In this document: piece by piece, positions 1 through 8,666 of the stretch | Numbering within the stretch: the first letter of the stretch is position 1 | Layout: every line of letters begins with the position of its first letter | Assembly (NCBI GenBank): GCA_902494515.1 | Contig: CABUTS010000050.1 | Span: forward strand, 1-20,749 | Source of the DNA: an uncultured Muribaculaceae bacterium | Lineage (GTDB): Bacteria > Bacteroidota > Bacteroidia > Bacteroidales > Muribaculaceae | Reading direction: 5' to 3' | Length of the DNA stretch: 20,749 nucleotides | Translations under genes and position numbers: made by a program | Notes under the pieces: model-generated | The model's input: only the letters and a program-made list of their open reading frames with translations | What the model was told of the DNA's origin: nothing | Databases searched by the model: none

Positions 1-6
1 AACCGG

Positions 7-34
7 GGCTGCGGGGGGCTGCGGGGTTGCGGGG
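7..34. repeat. G-rich short tandem repeat just after the porU stop
   Basis: Two identical 10-bp units (ggctgcgggg, 7-16 and 17-26) are followed by a shortened copy (ttgcgggg, 27-34). They lie 11 bp beyond the porU stop codon (45-47), in the 3' direction of that gene. A small CCCC-GA-GGGG hairpin (35-44) fills the gap. The repeat runs toward the window edge, so its full length is unknown. Confidence 0.7.
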
Positions 35-44
35 CCCCGAGGGG

Positions 45-3000
45 TTACTCCGAGGGGGCGGTGACGGCCAGGCGGCGGGCTTCGGTGGCGGTCTTCTCGC
101 CGGAGGTGGCGTCGGAGACGGTGGCCCGGTAGAGGTATATGCCGCGGTTGACGCGGTGGCCGCCGAAGTCGCAAAGATCCCAGGTGACGGGCATCGACTC
201 AAACATGTCGGAGCGCCCTTCCTGAGTGGACTGCCAGATGCGGCGTCCCATCATGTCGAAGACTTCGATGGTGACGGTCAGGTCGCGGTCCGGGCGGTCG
301 TGGCTGACGTAGAAGTTGGCTTCCACGGAGGCCGGGTTGGCGTCGGTGTATATGTCGTAGATCACCGGGGTGATCTCCTTGGCCACGAAGAAATCCAGGT
401 CGGCGGTCGCGGAGTTCGGAGCTGCGTCCCAGACGCGGAGCGTCAGGGTGTGGGCGCCGATGGGGAGATTTTCGAGAGGGTATGCGATGGAGCCGCCGGG
501 GCGGCCGTCGGAGTACGGGGTGAAGTAGTCGGCGACGTCGTTGTAGGTCTTCGAACCGCCGTCGAGCGACAGCGACATCATGTGGCCGATGCCGGCTGTG
601 GAGAGATTGATGGAGCGGTCGTCGGAGATTTCGGCGAGCACCATCGGGGAGTTGTTGACCTCACTGCCGTTGGCGAATGTCGGGTGGTTGAGGTAGAAGG
701 CGTCGATCGTGGGGGGCACATCGTCGGGCTCGGCCTCGGGGTCGGTGCCGTAGACATAGAACTCGCGGCAGACGCCGGAGGCCTCGCGGGGATTTTCCCC
801 CTGCTCCTCATAGGCGTAAAGGTTGAAGGCGGCGTTGCGGTAGTTGTTGACCACCTCGGAGGGCATCTGAACGTTCAGCTCGAAGCCGCCGTTGGTGACC
901 ATGGCGTTGCCGACAAACAGACGTCCCCCCTGCTTGTCGAAGGTGAAGGGTTCGCCGTCGTCGCCGTTGCCCAAAGTGGTGACGGACTCCTCGGCGTCGT
1001 AGAGGGTTGCAGTAATATAACCGTTGAAGTCGGTGAGAGGTTCACCGAGGGGTGATTCAATGTGTCCGACAACGATGGCCTGCTGGCGGGCCATGAGGGT
1101 GGCGGGCTCGGAATCCTCGGGGGTGGGAACCGGTGTGCCGGCGATTTTGTCGATGACCACCCGGCAGTCGGGAAGCCCCAGACGCATCGCGGGGTCCCCC
1201 ATCAGCACGTATCGGAGCTTGTTGGAGTCGGCCGAGGGGGTCCAGACGTCGGTGCGGCGGTTGTGGGTCTGATAGTCGTTCTTGGCGCGGCGGAAAATGT
1301 CGCCGAGGGTGCCGAAACGCCCGGTCTGCGCGTCGCGGACGAGCATCTGGCGCCCCATGGCAGCCGAGAGAAAGCCGTTGTTGGGGATGTATACCGGTCG
1401 GCAGGCCGATATGGCGGCGATGACGCCGCCGTTGGGGTTCTTGTAGAGAATCTCGGCGCCGGAAATCTCCGGAGCGTCCCAGCGGAGGAAGTCGCAGGTA
1501 GCGGCGTAAACCACGGGCCAGTGGCGCAGGTAGAGGTTGTTGAGGTCGGTGTAAGTCACCAGCCCCTCGGCGGTGAGCGACGAAGTGTTGGCGTGGCCGG
1601 TGTAGGTCCACCACATCACACCCTCGTCGAGGTATCGGAAGAAGTCCTTGCGCCCTTCGACGTAGACGTTGGAGATGAGCTCGTACTGGTCGGTGTAGAG
1701 TTTCTGGGGGAAGACATTGTGGTTGCCGTCGTTCTTCTCGGTCATCATCTTCCAGAAGTAGTTGTCGGCCTGATACATATGCTCGGCTTTGTCCTGGTCG
1801 TCGGCTACGACGAGCACGCGGTTCTTCCAGTTCGAGCGGGCCATCTTGGTGTAGTAGCGCTGCAGCTTGTCGACGGCGGCCTTGGCGTCGGGCTGCGAGG
1901 TCACGGGCATGCGGCCGACGGAGATGAGCATCTTGTCGGAGGCGGTGGAGGTGCCGGAGCGGTCGGCCAGGAAGCCGAAAATATCGTCGGTGGTGTAGGA
2001 GTCGTTGTCATACAGGCCGCGGTCGGTGAACCAGGCGGGGAGGAAGGGGAAACCCAGGCGTTGGGTCTCCGGAGTCAGGGCGCGGTTGTCGTAGTTGGGG
2101 CGGCTCATGAAGAGGCAGTAGCGCAGGGGCTTGTCGGTCTGTTCCTGGCGGTCGTAGAACATCTTCAGGATTTTGCGGAATGCCTGGACGTCGGGGGCGC
2201 CGGAGCCGAATTCGTTGTAGACCTCCTCGGGGGTAAGGACGAGGACGGTGAGGGGCTGCACGGCGTCGTCGCGGTGGAACTGCGCGAGTCGTTCGGCCTG
2301 GTCGCGCCACTGACGGGGTGTGAAAATCACCATCTCGGCCCCTTCGGAGGCGTGGAGGTTCTGGTTCCGGACGTTGGCTACGAACTTCGGGGAGGGGAAC
2401 TTGGCGTCGGGACGCCATGCCACGAAGCGGCGCCAGCCTGAGCGGTTGACGCTGAAGGTGGCGGCGCCGTCGGCGTCGGGTTCGGAGAGGGACATCGCCA
2501 TGGCGGCGGAGGGGGAGGTTACATCCCATACCCGGGCACCGGCGCCGGCACCGGCGATGGAGTATCCGCGCGAAGCGTTGTTGGCGTTGAACTCCAGAGT
2601 GCCTCCGTCGAGCGAGATGGCGCGGCGGTAGGTCAGGGAGATATAGTTCAGGTTGGCGAGGCTGATAGTGCCTGAGCCGCTGTAGGTTACGGCGATTTCG
2701 GCTTCATCGCCGGTGGCGGTGAAGGACTTGCGCGACAGCCCCTCCTGACCGTGGAAATAGTGGTCGGAGGTGAAGTTGATGCGGTCGCCGGCGGAGACGG
2801 GCAGCTCCGTGCCGTTGTAGGCGTAGGTGATGTTTGAGGGGGCCGAGAGGGTGTTGGCAATGAATGACGCCTCGAACATCACGGGCTGCGCGAGGTCGAT
2901 GCCTGGCATGGAGAGCTTGAACTTCTGCGTGCGGTTGTACTTGAAGTCTTCGCCGACAAGCAGATGCCCGACCTGACCGGGGGAGTAGAGCTCCTGTTCG

Positions 3001-3530
3001 TGATACGATAACTCCTTGAAGGTGGTGGCGGGGGCGCTGGCCTGGGGGGAGGAGAGGGTGTCGGCGGCCGGAACCAGGCGCTCGACTTCGGTCTCCGAAT
3101 CCGAAAGGAAGTAGTAGCCCAGAGTGGTGAAGGGGTTCTGGACCGGGCGGAGATAGTCGGTGGAGACATTCCCGACGGTCACGGGGCCTTCGCCGAAGAA
3201 CACGATGCCGCGCCCCTCGAGGTATTCCGAAGGGGTCTGCGGGAGGTCGTCGAGGAAGCTGGAGTCGAGGGCTTCGGGAAGGCGGCGGGCGCCGTAGCCA
3301 TAGACCTTCACGGCCTGGGGGTTCTGGAAGCCCCAGGCCCGGAGCTGACTGTCGGAAATCAGATACATTCCTGAGGCGTCGACGCTGATTTTCACCCATT
3401 TGCCTGTTGACAGCCTGGAGTTTGCGGCGTAGGTGTCGAGGTTGAGAGCGTCGGAGGGGATAGTGCCGGCCGCAGCGATGAGCAGGACCAGAAAAATGCG
3501 GAAGGATATATTTCGGAGAGCTTTCTTCAT
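45..3530 (-). CDS. porU: T9SS sortase PorU (gingipain-like C25 family cysteine protease)
   Basis: PorU is the T9SS sortase: it removes the C-terminal sorting domain from secreted proteins and joins them to anionic LPS at the cell surface. The protein has about 1161 residues when started at the internal Met at 3530, which gives a clean signal peptide (MKKALRN, then a hydrophobic core, ending near SDA); the longer frame to 3572 would bury it. The central half resembles the C25 peptidase fold. I place the catalytic dyad at His646 (in TYTGHANTSS) and Cys679 (in YAATCDF), with the spacing expected for PorU. The last ~90 residues form an FlgD/CTD-like beta domain (WDLCDFGGHRVNRGIYLYRA). It is the last gene of the pheT-to-porU run, 91 bp after dapB. 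I see no good promoter in that gap. Identity is from motifs and overall layout, not alignment. Confidence 0.9.
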   Translation of the reverse strand: MKKALRNISFRIFLVLLIAAAGTIPSDALNLDTYAANSRLSTGKWVKISVDASGMYLISDSQLRAWGFQNPQAVKVYGYGARRLPEALDSSFLDDLPQTPSEYLEGRGIVFFGEGPVTVGNVSTDYLRPVQNPFTTLGYYFLSDSETEVERLVPAADTLSSPQASAPATTFKELSYHEQELYSPGQVGHLLVGEDFKYNRTQKFKLSMPGIDLAQPVMFEASFIANTLSAPSNITYAYNGTELPVSAGDRINFTSDHYFHGQEGLSRKSFTATGDEAEIAVTYSGSGTISLANLNYISLTYRRAISLDGGTLEFNANNASRGYSIAGAGAGARVWDVTSPSAAMAMSLSEPDADGAATFSVNRSGWRRFVAWRPDAKFPSPKFVANVRNQNLHASEGAEMVIFTPRQWRDQAERLAQFHRDDAVQPLTVLVLTPEEVYNEFGSGAPDVQAFRKILKMFYDRQEQTDKPLRYCLFMSRPNYDNRALTPETQRLGFPFLPAWFTDRGLYDNDSYTTDDIFGFLADRSGTSTASDKMLISVGRMPVTSQPDAKAAVDKLQRYYTKMARSNWKNRVLVVADDQDKAEHMYQADNYFWKMMTEKNDGNHNVFPQKLYTDQYELISNVYVEGRKDFFRYLDEGVMWWTYTGHANTSSLTAEGLVTYTDLNNLYLRHWPVVYAATCDFLRWDAPEISGAEILYKNPNGGVIAAISACRPVYIPNNGFLSAAMGRQMLVRDAQTGRFGTLGDIFRRAKNDYQTHNRRTDVWTPSADSNKLRYVLMGDPAMRLGLPDCRVVIDKIAGTPVPTPEDSEPATLMARQQAIVVGHIESPLGEPLTDFNGYITATLYDAEESVTTLGNGDDGEPFTFDKQGGRLFVGNAMVTNGGFELNVQMPSEVVNNYRNAAFNLYAYEEQGENPREASGVCREFYVYGTDPEAEPDDVPPTIDAFYLNHPTFANGSEVNNSPMVLAEISDDRSINLSTAGIGHMMSLSLDGGSKTYNDVADYFTPYSDGRPGGSIAYPLENLPIGAHTLTLRVWDAAPNSATADLDFFVAKEITPVIYDIYTDANPASVEANFYVSHDRPDRDLTVTIEVFDMMGRRIWQSTQEGRSDMFESMPVTWDLCDFGGHRVNRGIYLYRATVSDATSGEKTATEARRLAVTAPSE

Positions 3531-3621
3531 AGAATAAACCGGGCGGAGGGAGTGCCGTAGAGAAATCGGCATACCGCCTCTAAAGTTTTAAACGGTCTCG
3601 CGCGCGATTTATTGTATAAAA

Positions 3622-4365
3622 TCAGAAGCCGAGGAGGTCGGGCATGGAGTAGAAACCGGGAGCCGGAGTGGCGGGGAGCCATTCGGCGGCGATAACGGCG
3701 CCGAGGGCAAAGCCGTCGCGCGAGAATGCCTTGTGTTCGAGGGAGATAGAGTCCACGGGGGAGGTCCAGGTTACGATGTGTGTGCCGGGAACCTCACCTT
3801 CGCGGCGGTGGTTGATCAGGAGCCCGGCGGGGTCGGCGGCAGCCTTCGCGGAGTCCTCGGTCCAGGCGTCAAGGGGGGCCTTGGTGTCCTTGGATGCTTC
3901 GATGAGGGCTTCGGCGGTGGTGACGGCGGTGCCGGAGGGGTGGTCGAGCTTGTGGATGTGATGGATTTCCATCATTTCGGGGCGGTACTGCGGGTATCCG
4001 CCGATGAGTTTCTCGGCGGTGACGGCCAGACGCTGGAACAGGGCTACTCCAATCGAGAAGTTAGAGGTCCAGAAGAAACGGGCCCCGCAGTCGGCCACCA
4101 TTTTCTCGACTTCGGCGCGGCGGGCGGTCCAGCCGGTGGTGCCGGAGACAACCGGGATGCCGAGGGGGAGCAGACGGGAGTAGTTGGCGATGGCGGTGTC
4201 GGGGCGTGTGAACTCGATGATGACGTCGGCGGAGCGGAATTCGGGGGTGTCGATGAGGTGGTCCTCACCGGTGTCGACGCGGCATACAATCTCATGCCCG
4301 CGGCTGAGGGCGATGTGCTCCACGGCGTGGCCCATTTTGCCGTAACCTACGAGAGAAATTTTCAT
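3622..4365 (-). CDS. dapB: 4-hydroxy-tetrahydrodipicolinate reductase
   Basis: This enzyme reduces the DapA product to tetrahydrodipicolinate with NAD(P)H in the diaminopimelate/lysine pathway, which supplies peptidoglycan cross-links in the cytoplasm. At 247 residues it is slightly short for the family, as is common in Bacteroidota. It has the N-terminal dinucleotide-binding loop GYGKMG (residues 7-12), the SGTTG loop (74-78) and the signature EIHHIHKLDHPSGTA (133-147), which holds the catalytic His135/His136 and Lys139. Its ATG overlaps the stop of the upstream small membrane protein gene by 4 bp (4362-4365), so the two are probably translationally coupled. The gap to porU downstream is 91 bp. 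Confidence 0.96.
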   Translation of the reverse strand: MKISLVGYGKMGHAVEHIALSRGHEIVCRVDTGEDHLIDTPEFRSADVIIEFTRPDTAIANYSRLLPLGIPVVSGTTGWTARRAEVEKMVADCGARFFWTSNFSIGVALFQRLAVTAEKLIGGYPQYRPEMMEIHHIHKLDHPSGTAVTTAEALIEASKDTKAPLDAWTEDSAKAAADPAGLLINHRREGEVPGTHIVTWTSPVDSISLEHKAFSRDGFALGAVIAAEWLPATPAPGFYSMPDLLGF

Positions 4366-4847
4366 CCTTTTTTACTTTTTGATTTGCCGTCGGCGTCGGC
4401 GGCCTGGTCGCGGAGTACCTTCCTGACGGTGCGGGGAATTGCTATTGTGGTGAAAATCAGCAGGAAACCGCCAGCAAGGGTGAAGGCGAAGGCGTCGCGG
4501 GTCTGATACGGCTGCCAGAAAAAGAAGAAGGCGGCGACGCAGAAAAACACGGCGCTCCAGGCCTCTATGCGATACAGACGCTTGATGCGGGGGTGGGTTC
4601 CGGTGTAGGGGCAGAACAGCTTGCCGACGAGGTAGAGCAGGGCGCCGGCGGCGAAGGCATATTTCCACCAGACAAGGGTCTGCAGCCCTAACTGCACGGA
4701 GAAAATCGGGAGCATTGTGCCCAGAGCAATGGTCAGCAGGCCGAGGGTGGCGATCACCACCCATACGGTTTTGTGGGGACGGCCCTGAAGCTCCTCGAGG
4801 GTATATACTTTAGTATCTTTGGCCACGGTGAGAAGGTTTTTCCGCAA
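4362..4847 (-). CDS. small four-helix membrane protein of unknown function
   Basis: I do not recognise a named family. The 161-residue protein has four hydrophobic segments, at about residues 27-50, 57-78, 94-112 and 119-140, and a lysine-rich cytoplasmic-type tail (KSKSKKG). A loop between helices 2 and 3 carries CPYTGTHPRIKRL. The start is the first Met; an in-frame alternative lies well inside the first helix. Its stop overlaps the dapB start by 4 bp, and it begins 60 bp after the divIC-like gene, inside the operon from pheT to porU. Position suggests an envelope role, but nothing in the sequence gives a reaction. The gap in front of it is taken up by a three-copy 23-bp repeat. Confidence 0.8.
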   Translation of the reverse strand: MRKNLLTVAKDTKVYTLEELQGRPHKTVWVVIATLGLLTIALGTMLPIFSVQLGLQTLVWWKYAFAAGALLYLVGKLFCPYTGTHPRIKRLYRIEAWSAVFFCVAAFFFFWQPYQTRDAFAFTLAGGFLLIFTTIAIPRTVRKVLRDQAADADGKSKSKKG

Positions 4848-4853
4848 GACTTA

Positions 4854-4922
4854 TCTTGCAGTTATTCAATGATATATCTTGCAGTTATTCAATAAGATGT
4901 CTTGCAGTTATTCAATGATATA
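4854..4922. repeat. three tandem 23-bp copies spanning the divIC-like stop codon
   Basis: The exact 23-bp units are 4854-4876, 4877-4899 and 4900-4922, each beginning tcttgcagttattcaat. Units 1 and 3 are identical; unit 2 differs only in its last six bases. Unit 3 contains the last codons and the stop (4908-4910) of the divIC-like gene, so the other two units are displaced copies of that gene's 3' end. They fill the leader of the next gene, whose start is at 4847. Confidence 0.95.
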
Positions 4923-5210
4923 GACATCCTCGTTGGGACGCTGCATGTGGAATTGCTCGCGCACGATGCGCTCGAGTTCCTCGGGGTCCGAGGAGAGCGA
5001 CGCGTTGAGCTGGCGGTAATACATCATCGTGTCGTTGTTCACCTTGATTTCGGCCTCGAGGCGGTCGATTTCCTGCTGGTATTCAACGGATTTGAAGTAG
5101 GAGTTCTCGTTGAAGAAGAGGACAAAGACGATATAGGCCACGGCTACGAGCAGCGGCAGGGTGATGTAGCGGCGCGACCAGTTCCAGGCCGAGGAGAGAA
5201 AGTTCGACAT
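4908..5210 (-). CDS. FtsB/DivIC-type septum formation initiator protein
   Basis: A 100-residue bitopic membrane protein of the DivIC/FtsB family, which joins FtsL and FtsQ/DivIB in the division complex. The layout is a short cytoplasmic N-terminus, one transmembrane helix (about residues 16-34), then a periplasmic coiled coil rich in E/I/L/N (about 42-75). The conserved-looking tail EELERIVREQFHMQRPNEDV is typical of the family, where Arg-Glu-x-Phe/Tyr-x-Met precedes a GE/NE motif. It sits 83 bp after yebC and 60 bp before the membrane protein gene. Its last four codons and stop belong to a 23-bp tandem repeat. Confidence 0.85.
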   Translation of the reverse strand: MSNFLSSAWNWSRRYITLPLLVAVAYIVFVLFFNENSYFKSVEYQQEIDRLEAEIKVNNDTMMYYRQLNASLSSDPEELERIVREQFHMQRPNEDVYIIE

Positions 5211-5234
5211 CTTCAGTCAGTTTAATGTTAAGCC

Positions 5235-5258
5235 GACCTGACCCGTGAGGGCCAGGTC
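5235..5258. other. hairpin between yebC and the divIC-like gene
   Basis: The inverted repeat gacctg (5235-5240) / caggtc (5253-5258) continues inward, after one mismatch, as ccc/ggg closing a GTGA loop. It lies inside the 83-bp gap between two minus-strand genes. No run of T follows on either strand, so a classical terminator is doubtful. It could be a processing site or a weak attenuator within the operon. Confidence 0.5.
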
Positions 5259-5293
5259 CGCCATAAGTTTACGATGAAAGCCGAAGCCGGGGA

Positions 5294-6031
5294 TTACTCA
5301 GCCTCTTCGGTGTCGTCTTCCTTCATGTTGTGGAAGACCTGAGTTACGTCCTCGTCCTCTTCGAGCTTCTCGAGGAGCTTGTCGATGCTCTCGCGCTGCT
5401 CGGGAGTAACCTCCTTGAGGTCGTTGGGGATGCGCACGAACTCGGTGGAGAGGATTTCGTAGCCGTTGCTTTCGAGGTAGGACTGCATGCCGGAGTAGTC
5501 TTCGAAGGCGCCGGTGAGGATTACATTCCCTTCGTCGTCGGCTTCGACTTCCTCCACGCCGCAGTCGATGAGCTCGAGTTCGAGGTCTTCGAGGGAGGTT
5601 TCGGGAGCGACTTTGATTTTCAGGACGGCCTTGTGGTCGAACAGGAAGGTGAGGGAGCCCTGGGTGCCGAGGTTGCCGCCATGTTTGGTGAAGTAAGAGC
5701 GGACATTGGCCACGGTGCGGGTGTTGTTGTCGGTAGCGGCTTCAACGAAGATGGCGATGCCGTGGGGGCCGTAGCCCTCGTAGGTGAGTTCCTTGTAGTC
5801 CTTGGAGTCCTTTTCGGTGGCCTTCTTGATGGCGCGTTCGATGGTGTCCTTGGGCATGTTCTCGGAGCGGCCGGTCTGGATGAGGGCGCGCAGACGGGGG
5901 TTGTTGGCGGGGTCGGGACCGGATGCCTTCACGGCGATGGTGATTTCCTTGCCTATGCGGGTGAAAGTTTTCGACATGTTGCCCCAGCGTTTGAGCTTGC
6001 GGGCTTTGCGGTATTCAAATGCTCTTCCCAT
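5294..6031 (-). CDS. YebC/PmpR family protein (TACO1 homologue)
   Basis: A 245-residue member of the YebC/PmpR/TACO1 family. Members were first described as DNA-binding regulators; the mitochondrial member TACO1 is a translational activator. The N-terminus MGRAFEYRKARKLKRWGNMSK followed by TRIGKEITIAVKASG is the family hallmark, and the middle segment NMPKDTIERAIKKA and the later YEGYGPHGIAI(F) are also diagnostic. The C-terminal 60 residues are very acidic (KLEEDEDVTQVFHNMKEDDT). It starts 27 bp after the pheT stop and so is almost certainly cotranscribed with it. Whether it acts on DNA or ribosomes here cannot be read from sequence. Confidence 0.95.
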   Translation of the reverse strand: MGRAFEYRKARKLKRWGNMSKTFTRIGKEITIAVKASGPDPANNPRLRALIQTGRSENMPKDTIERAIKKATEKDSKDYKELTYEGYGPHGIAIFVEAATDNNTRTVANVRSYFTKHGGNLGTQGSLTFLFDHKAVLKIKVAPETSLEDLELELIDCGVEEVEADDEGNVILTGAFEDYSGMQSYLESNGYEILSTEFVRIPNDLKEVTPEQRESIDKLLEKLEEDEDVTQVFHNMKEDDTEEAE

Positions 6032-6058
6032 GAGTGGATGATATCTAAATTTTGTTGT

Positions 6059-8578
6059 TTAGCGGAGTTCGGCGGAGAGGTTTTTCTTCAGGGCTTCGAT
6101 GATGCGGTTCATCGCCTGGTCAATCTGCTTGTCCTGCAGGGTCTTGTCGTAGTCCTGCAGGGTCAGGGAGATTGCGTAGCTCTTCTTGCCGGCGGGGAGG
6201 TTCTTACCTTCGTAGACGTCGAACAGCTCGATGTCGCGAAGGAGCTTGCGCTCGGCCTGGCGGACTACCTCCTCGACGCGGGCCATAGGGATGGTGCTGT
6301 CGATGAGCAGCGCGAGGTCGCGGTGGACGGCCTGGGTCTTGGGCAGCGGGGTGAATTCAACTTTCACCTTCACGGCGAGTTTAACCAGCGCCTTCCAGTC
6401 GAGTTCGGCGTAGAACACCTCCTGACGGATATCCATCGGGGCGAGGACCTTGTTGGAGAGGACGCCGAGATAACCTAAGAGCTTGCCGGAGCGGGTCTTC
6501 AGGGCCTGGGCGGCGGAGAAGATGTCGGGGAGGTCGGCCTTCTCGACGGTTGTCAGCTGCAGCGAGCCGTTCATCAGACCGAGGCGCTCGAGGATGTTGA
6601 GCACGCAGGCCTTGAGGTCAAAATATGTGGCGGCTTCGGCGGGACGGAGCCAGTTTGCGTTGCGGAAATTGCCTGTCAGCCAGAGAGCCATGTTGCTCTT
6701 CTCGGTGTAGGGGGCCAGAGGATTCTCGGCGGTCGACTCAACCGCGGGGTTCAGGAAATATACGTTTCCGAACTCATAGAAGGCCAGGTCGGCGGCGCGG
6801 CGGTTGATATTGTGGCTTGCAGATTCCAGACCTCCGAAGAGGAGGGTCTGACGCATCACGTCGAGGTCGCCGCTCAGCGGGTTCAGCAGCTTCACGCAGT
6901 GGTCGGCGGGGTAGCAGCCGAGGTCGGCGTAATATTTCGCGGAGGTCAGCGAGTTGTTCATTATCTCGTTGAAACCGAGGGCGGTGAGCTGCTCGGAGAT
7001 GAGCGAGCGGAGGTCGTCGGCCTCGTCGGAGAGGCTCTTGTATTGCAGCGAGGAGTGCACGGTGTCGGAAATCTCCACGTTGTTGTAGCCGTAGACGCGG
7101 AGCACATCCTCGACAACGTCGCAGGGACGGCGCACGTCGAAGCGGTAGGTCGGCACACTCAGCTGCGCCTTGGCGGCGTCGGCCTCGTCGGCAGCGGGCT
7201 GCCCGTCGGCGCGGGTCATGGCGTCGATGCCGATTTCGAGCGAACGGAGGATGGCGTTGACCTCGGCGTTGGGGATATCCTTGCCGATGAGCGAACGGAG
7301 GTAGCCGTAATCGAGCTCAACGGGGAAGGAGCTGACGGGTTCGGGATAGATGTCGACAACCGGGCCGCAGATTTCGCCGCCGGCAAGTTCCTTAACCATG
7401 AGGGCGGCGAGCTTCAGGCAGTACATCGTGGCGTTGATGTCGCAGCCGCGCTCGTAGCGGAAGGAAGCGTCGGTCTGCAGGCCGTGACGGCGGGCGGTCT
7501 TGCGCACGCGGGTGGGGTTGAAGCAGGCGCTTTCGAGGAAGACGTCGGTGGTCTGCTCGGTGACGCCGGAGTCGAGGCCGCCGAATACGCCGGCGATGCA
7601 CATCGGTTTCTCGGCGTCGCAGATCATCAGGTCGGCCTCATGGAGCGAACGCTCCACGCCGTCGAGGGTCGTGAACTTGGTGCCGGCCGGGCAGGTGCGT
7701 ACCACGATTTTCTCTCCGTCGATGTGGTTGAGGTCGAAGCAGTGGAGGGGCTGCCCCATGCCGAAGAGGATATAGTTGGTGATGTCGACGACATTGTTGA
7801 TGGAGTGCTGGCCGATGGCGGCCAGACGTTCGCGCAGCCAGTCGGGCGACGGGCCGACCTTGACGCCGCGGATGGTGACGCCGGAGTAGCGGGGAGCGCC
7901 CTGGGTGTCGGCCACCTCCACGCTGACGCCGCCGTCGGGGCGGTCGCAGGCGAACTCCTCGACCGAGGGGCGGCGGAGATGGCCGTCGCGGCCGTGGCGG
8001 TCGAGATAAGTGCGCAGGTCGCGGGCCACGCCGTAGTGGCTGGCGCCGTCGATGCGGTTCGGGGTGAGGTCAATCTCCAGGCAGTAGTCGCTGCTGAGGT
8101 TGAAATATTCGGCGGCGGGGGTGCCGGGGGCAACCTCCTTGTCGATGACGATGATGCCGTCGTGCGAGGTGCCGACGCCGATTTCGTCCTCGGCGCAGAT
8201 CATGCCGAGCGACTCTACGCCGCGGAGCTTCGATTTCTTGATGGTGAAGCCCTTCTCCTCCCCTGCGGGGTAGAGGGTTGCGCCGACGGTGGCCACGACT
8301 ACGGTCTGGCCGGCGGCTACGTTGGCGGCGCCGCAGACAATCTGCAGCGGAGCCTCGGCCCCGGTGTCGACCTTGCAGACGTGCATATGGTCGCTGTCGG
8401 GATGAGGTTCGCAGGTGAGCACCTTGCCGATAACCACGCCGCGGAGTCCTCCGCGGATCGACTCGATTTCCTCGAAAGAGTCACATTCAAGGCCAAGCGA
8501 GGTCAGGGCCTGAGTCAGTTCGGCCGGTGAAAGGTCGAAATCGATATATTGTTTTAACCAGTTGTAGGAAATGTTCAT
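6059..8578 (-). CDS. pheT: phenylalanine--tRNA ligase beta subunit
   Basis: The beta chain of the alpha2-beta2 PheRS, which charges tRNA-Phe in the cytoplasm; the alpha chain (pheS) is not in this window. I start it at the ATG at 8578 (MNISYNWLKQYI), giving 839 residues, close to the usual length in this phylum. The frame is open to 8632, but that extension runs through the promoter. Domains in order: EMAP/OB-type tRNA-binding domain (about 42-150, with HPDSDHMHVCKV), B3/B4 editing region (about 210-400, NNVVDITNYILFGMGQPLHCFD), B5 domain, catalytic-like core, and a C-terminal FDX-ACB anticodon-binding domain (about 742-839, beginning LPKTQAVHRDLAL). It leads the pheT-yebC-divIC block. Confidence 0.97.
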   Translation of the reverse strand: MNISYNWLKQYIDFDLSPAELTQALTSLGLECDSFEEIESIRGGLRGVVIGKVLTCEPHPDSDHMHVCKVDTGAEAPLQIVCGAANVAAGQTVVVATVGATLYPAGEEKGFTIKKSKLRGVESLGMICAEDEIGVGTSHDGIIVIDKEVAPGTPAAEYFNLSSDYCLEIDLTPNRIDGASHYGVARDLRTYLDRHGRDGHLRRPSVEEFACDRPDGGVSVEVADTQGAPRYSGVTIRGVKVGPSPDWLRERLAAIGQHSINNVVDITNYILFGMGQPLHCFDLNHIDGEKIVVRTCPAGTKFTTLDGVERSLHEADLMICDAEKPMCIAGVFGGLDSGVTEQTTDVFLESACFNPTRVRKTARRHGLQTDASFRYERGCDINATMYCLKLAALMVKELAGGEICGPVVDIYPEPVSSFPVELDYGYLRSLIGKDIPNAEVNAILRSLEIGIDAMTRADGQPAADEADAAKAQLSVPTYRFDVRRPCDVVEDVLRVYGYNNVEISDTVHSSLQYKSLSDEADDLRSLISEQLTALGFNEIMNNSLTSAKYYADLGCYPADHCVKLLNPLSGDLDVMRQTLLFGGLESASHNINRRAADLAFYEFGNVYFLNPAVESTAENPLAPYTEKSNMALWLTGNFRNANWLRPAEAATYFDLKACVLNILERLGLMNGSLQLTTVEKADLPDIFSAAQALKTRSGKLLGYLGVLSNKVLAPMDIRQEVFYAELDWKALVKLAVKVKVEFTPLPKTQAVHRDLALLIDSTIPMARVEEVVRQAERKLLRDIELFDVYEGKNLPAGKKSYAISLTLQDYDKTLQDKQIDQAMNRIIEALKKNLSAELR

Positions 8579-8601
8579 GACTGCTGCATGGAAAGTTCCC
8601 G

Positions 8602-8633
8602 CAAAGTTACGAAAATCGCCCCAAATCACCAAA
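8602..8633 (-). promoter_or_regulatory. Bacteroidota-type promoter for pheT
   Basis: On the minus strand TTTG (8633-8630) is followed after exactly 20 bases by TAACTTTG (8609-8602), matching the phylum's -33/-7 consensus TTTG and TAnnTTTG. Transcription would begin near 8595, leaving a leader of about 17 nt before the ATG at 8578. This supports the short pheT start. Confidence 0.75.
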
Positions 8634-8666
8634 AAAACCGCGCTGGTTCCGCAATTTTTTCATTGA

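Noticed and set aside
1062..2441. 459-codon open frame on the plus strand opposite porU
   Set aside because: Same cause as above: it has the same Gly/Val/Glu-rich low-complexity character, no signal peptide or motif, and lies wholly within porU.
3531..3572. Longer porU start at 3572
   Set aside because: It would place 14 residues in front of a well-formed signal peptide. The ATG at 3530 is preferred.
3531..3621. Promoter for porU in the dapB-porU gap
   Set aside because: The closest candidate, AAACTTTA, misses two key positions of TAnnTTTG and has no -33 partner, so I do not call one.
4854..4922. CRISPR-like array from regularly spaced repeats
   Set aside because: The three 23-bp units are directly adjacent with no spacers, and no cas genes are present. 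It is a plain tandem duplication.
5330..6478. 382-codon open frame on the plus strand across yebC and pheT
   Set aside because: It spans the boundary between two well-supported minus-strand genes and its translation is a compositional artefact.
6812..8530. 572-codon open frame on the plus strand opposite pheT
   Set aside because: It is an antisense shadow produced by G+C-rich codon use that avoids TTA, CTA and TCA. The translation is low-complexity Gly/Val/Ala/Asp sequence with no domain, and pheT is certain.
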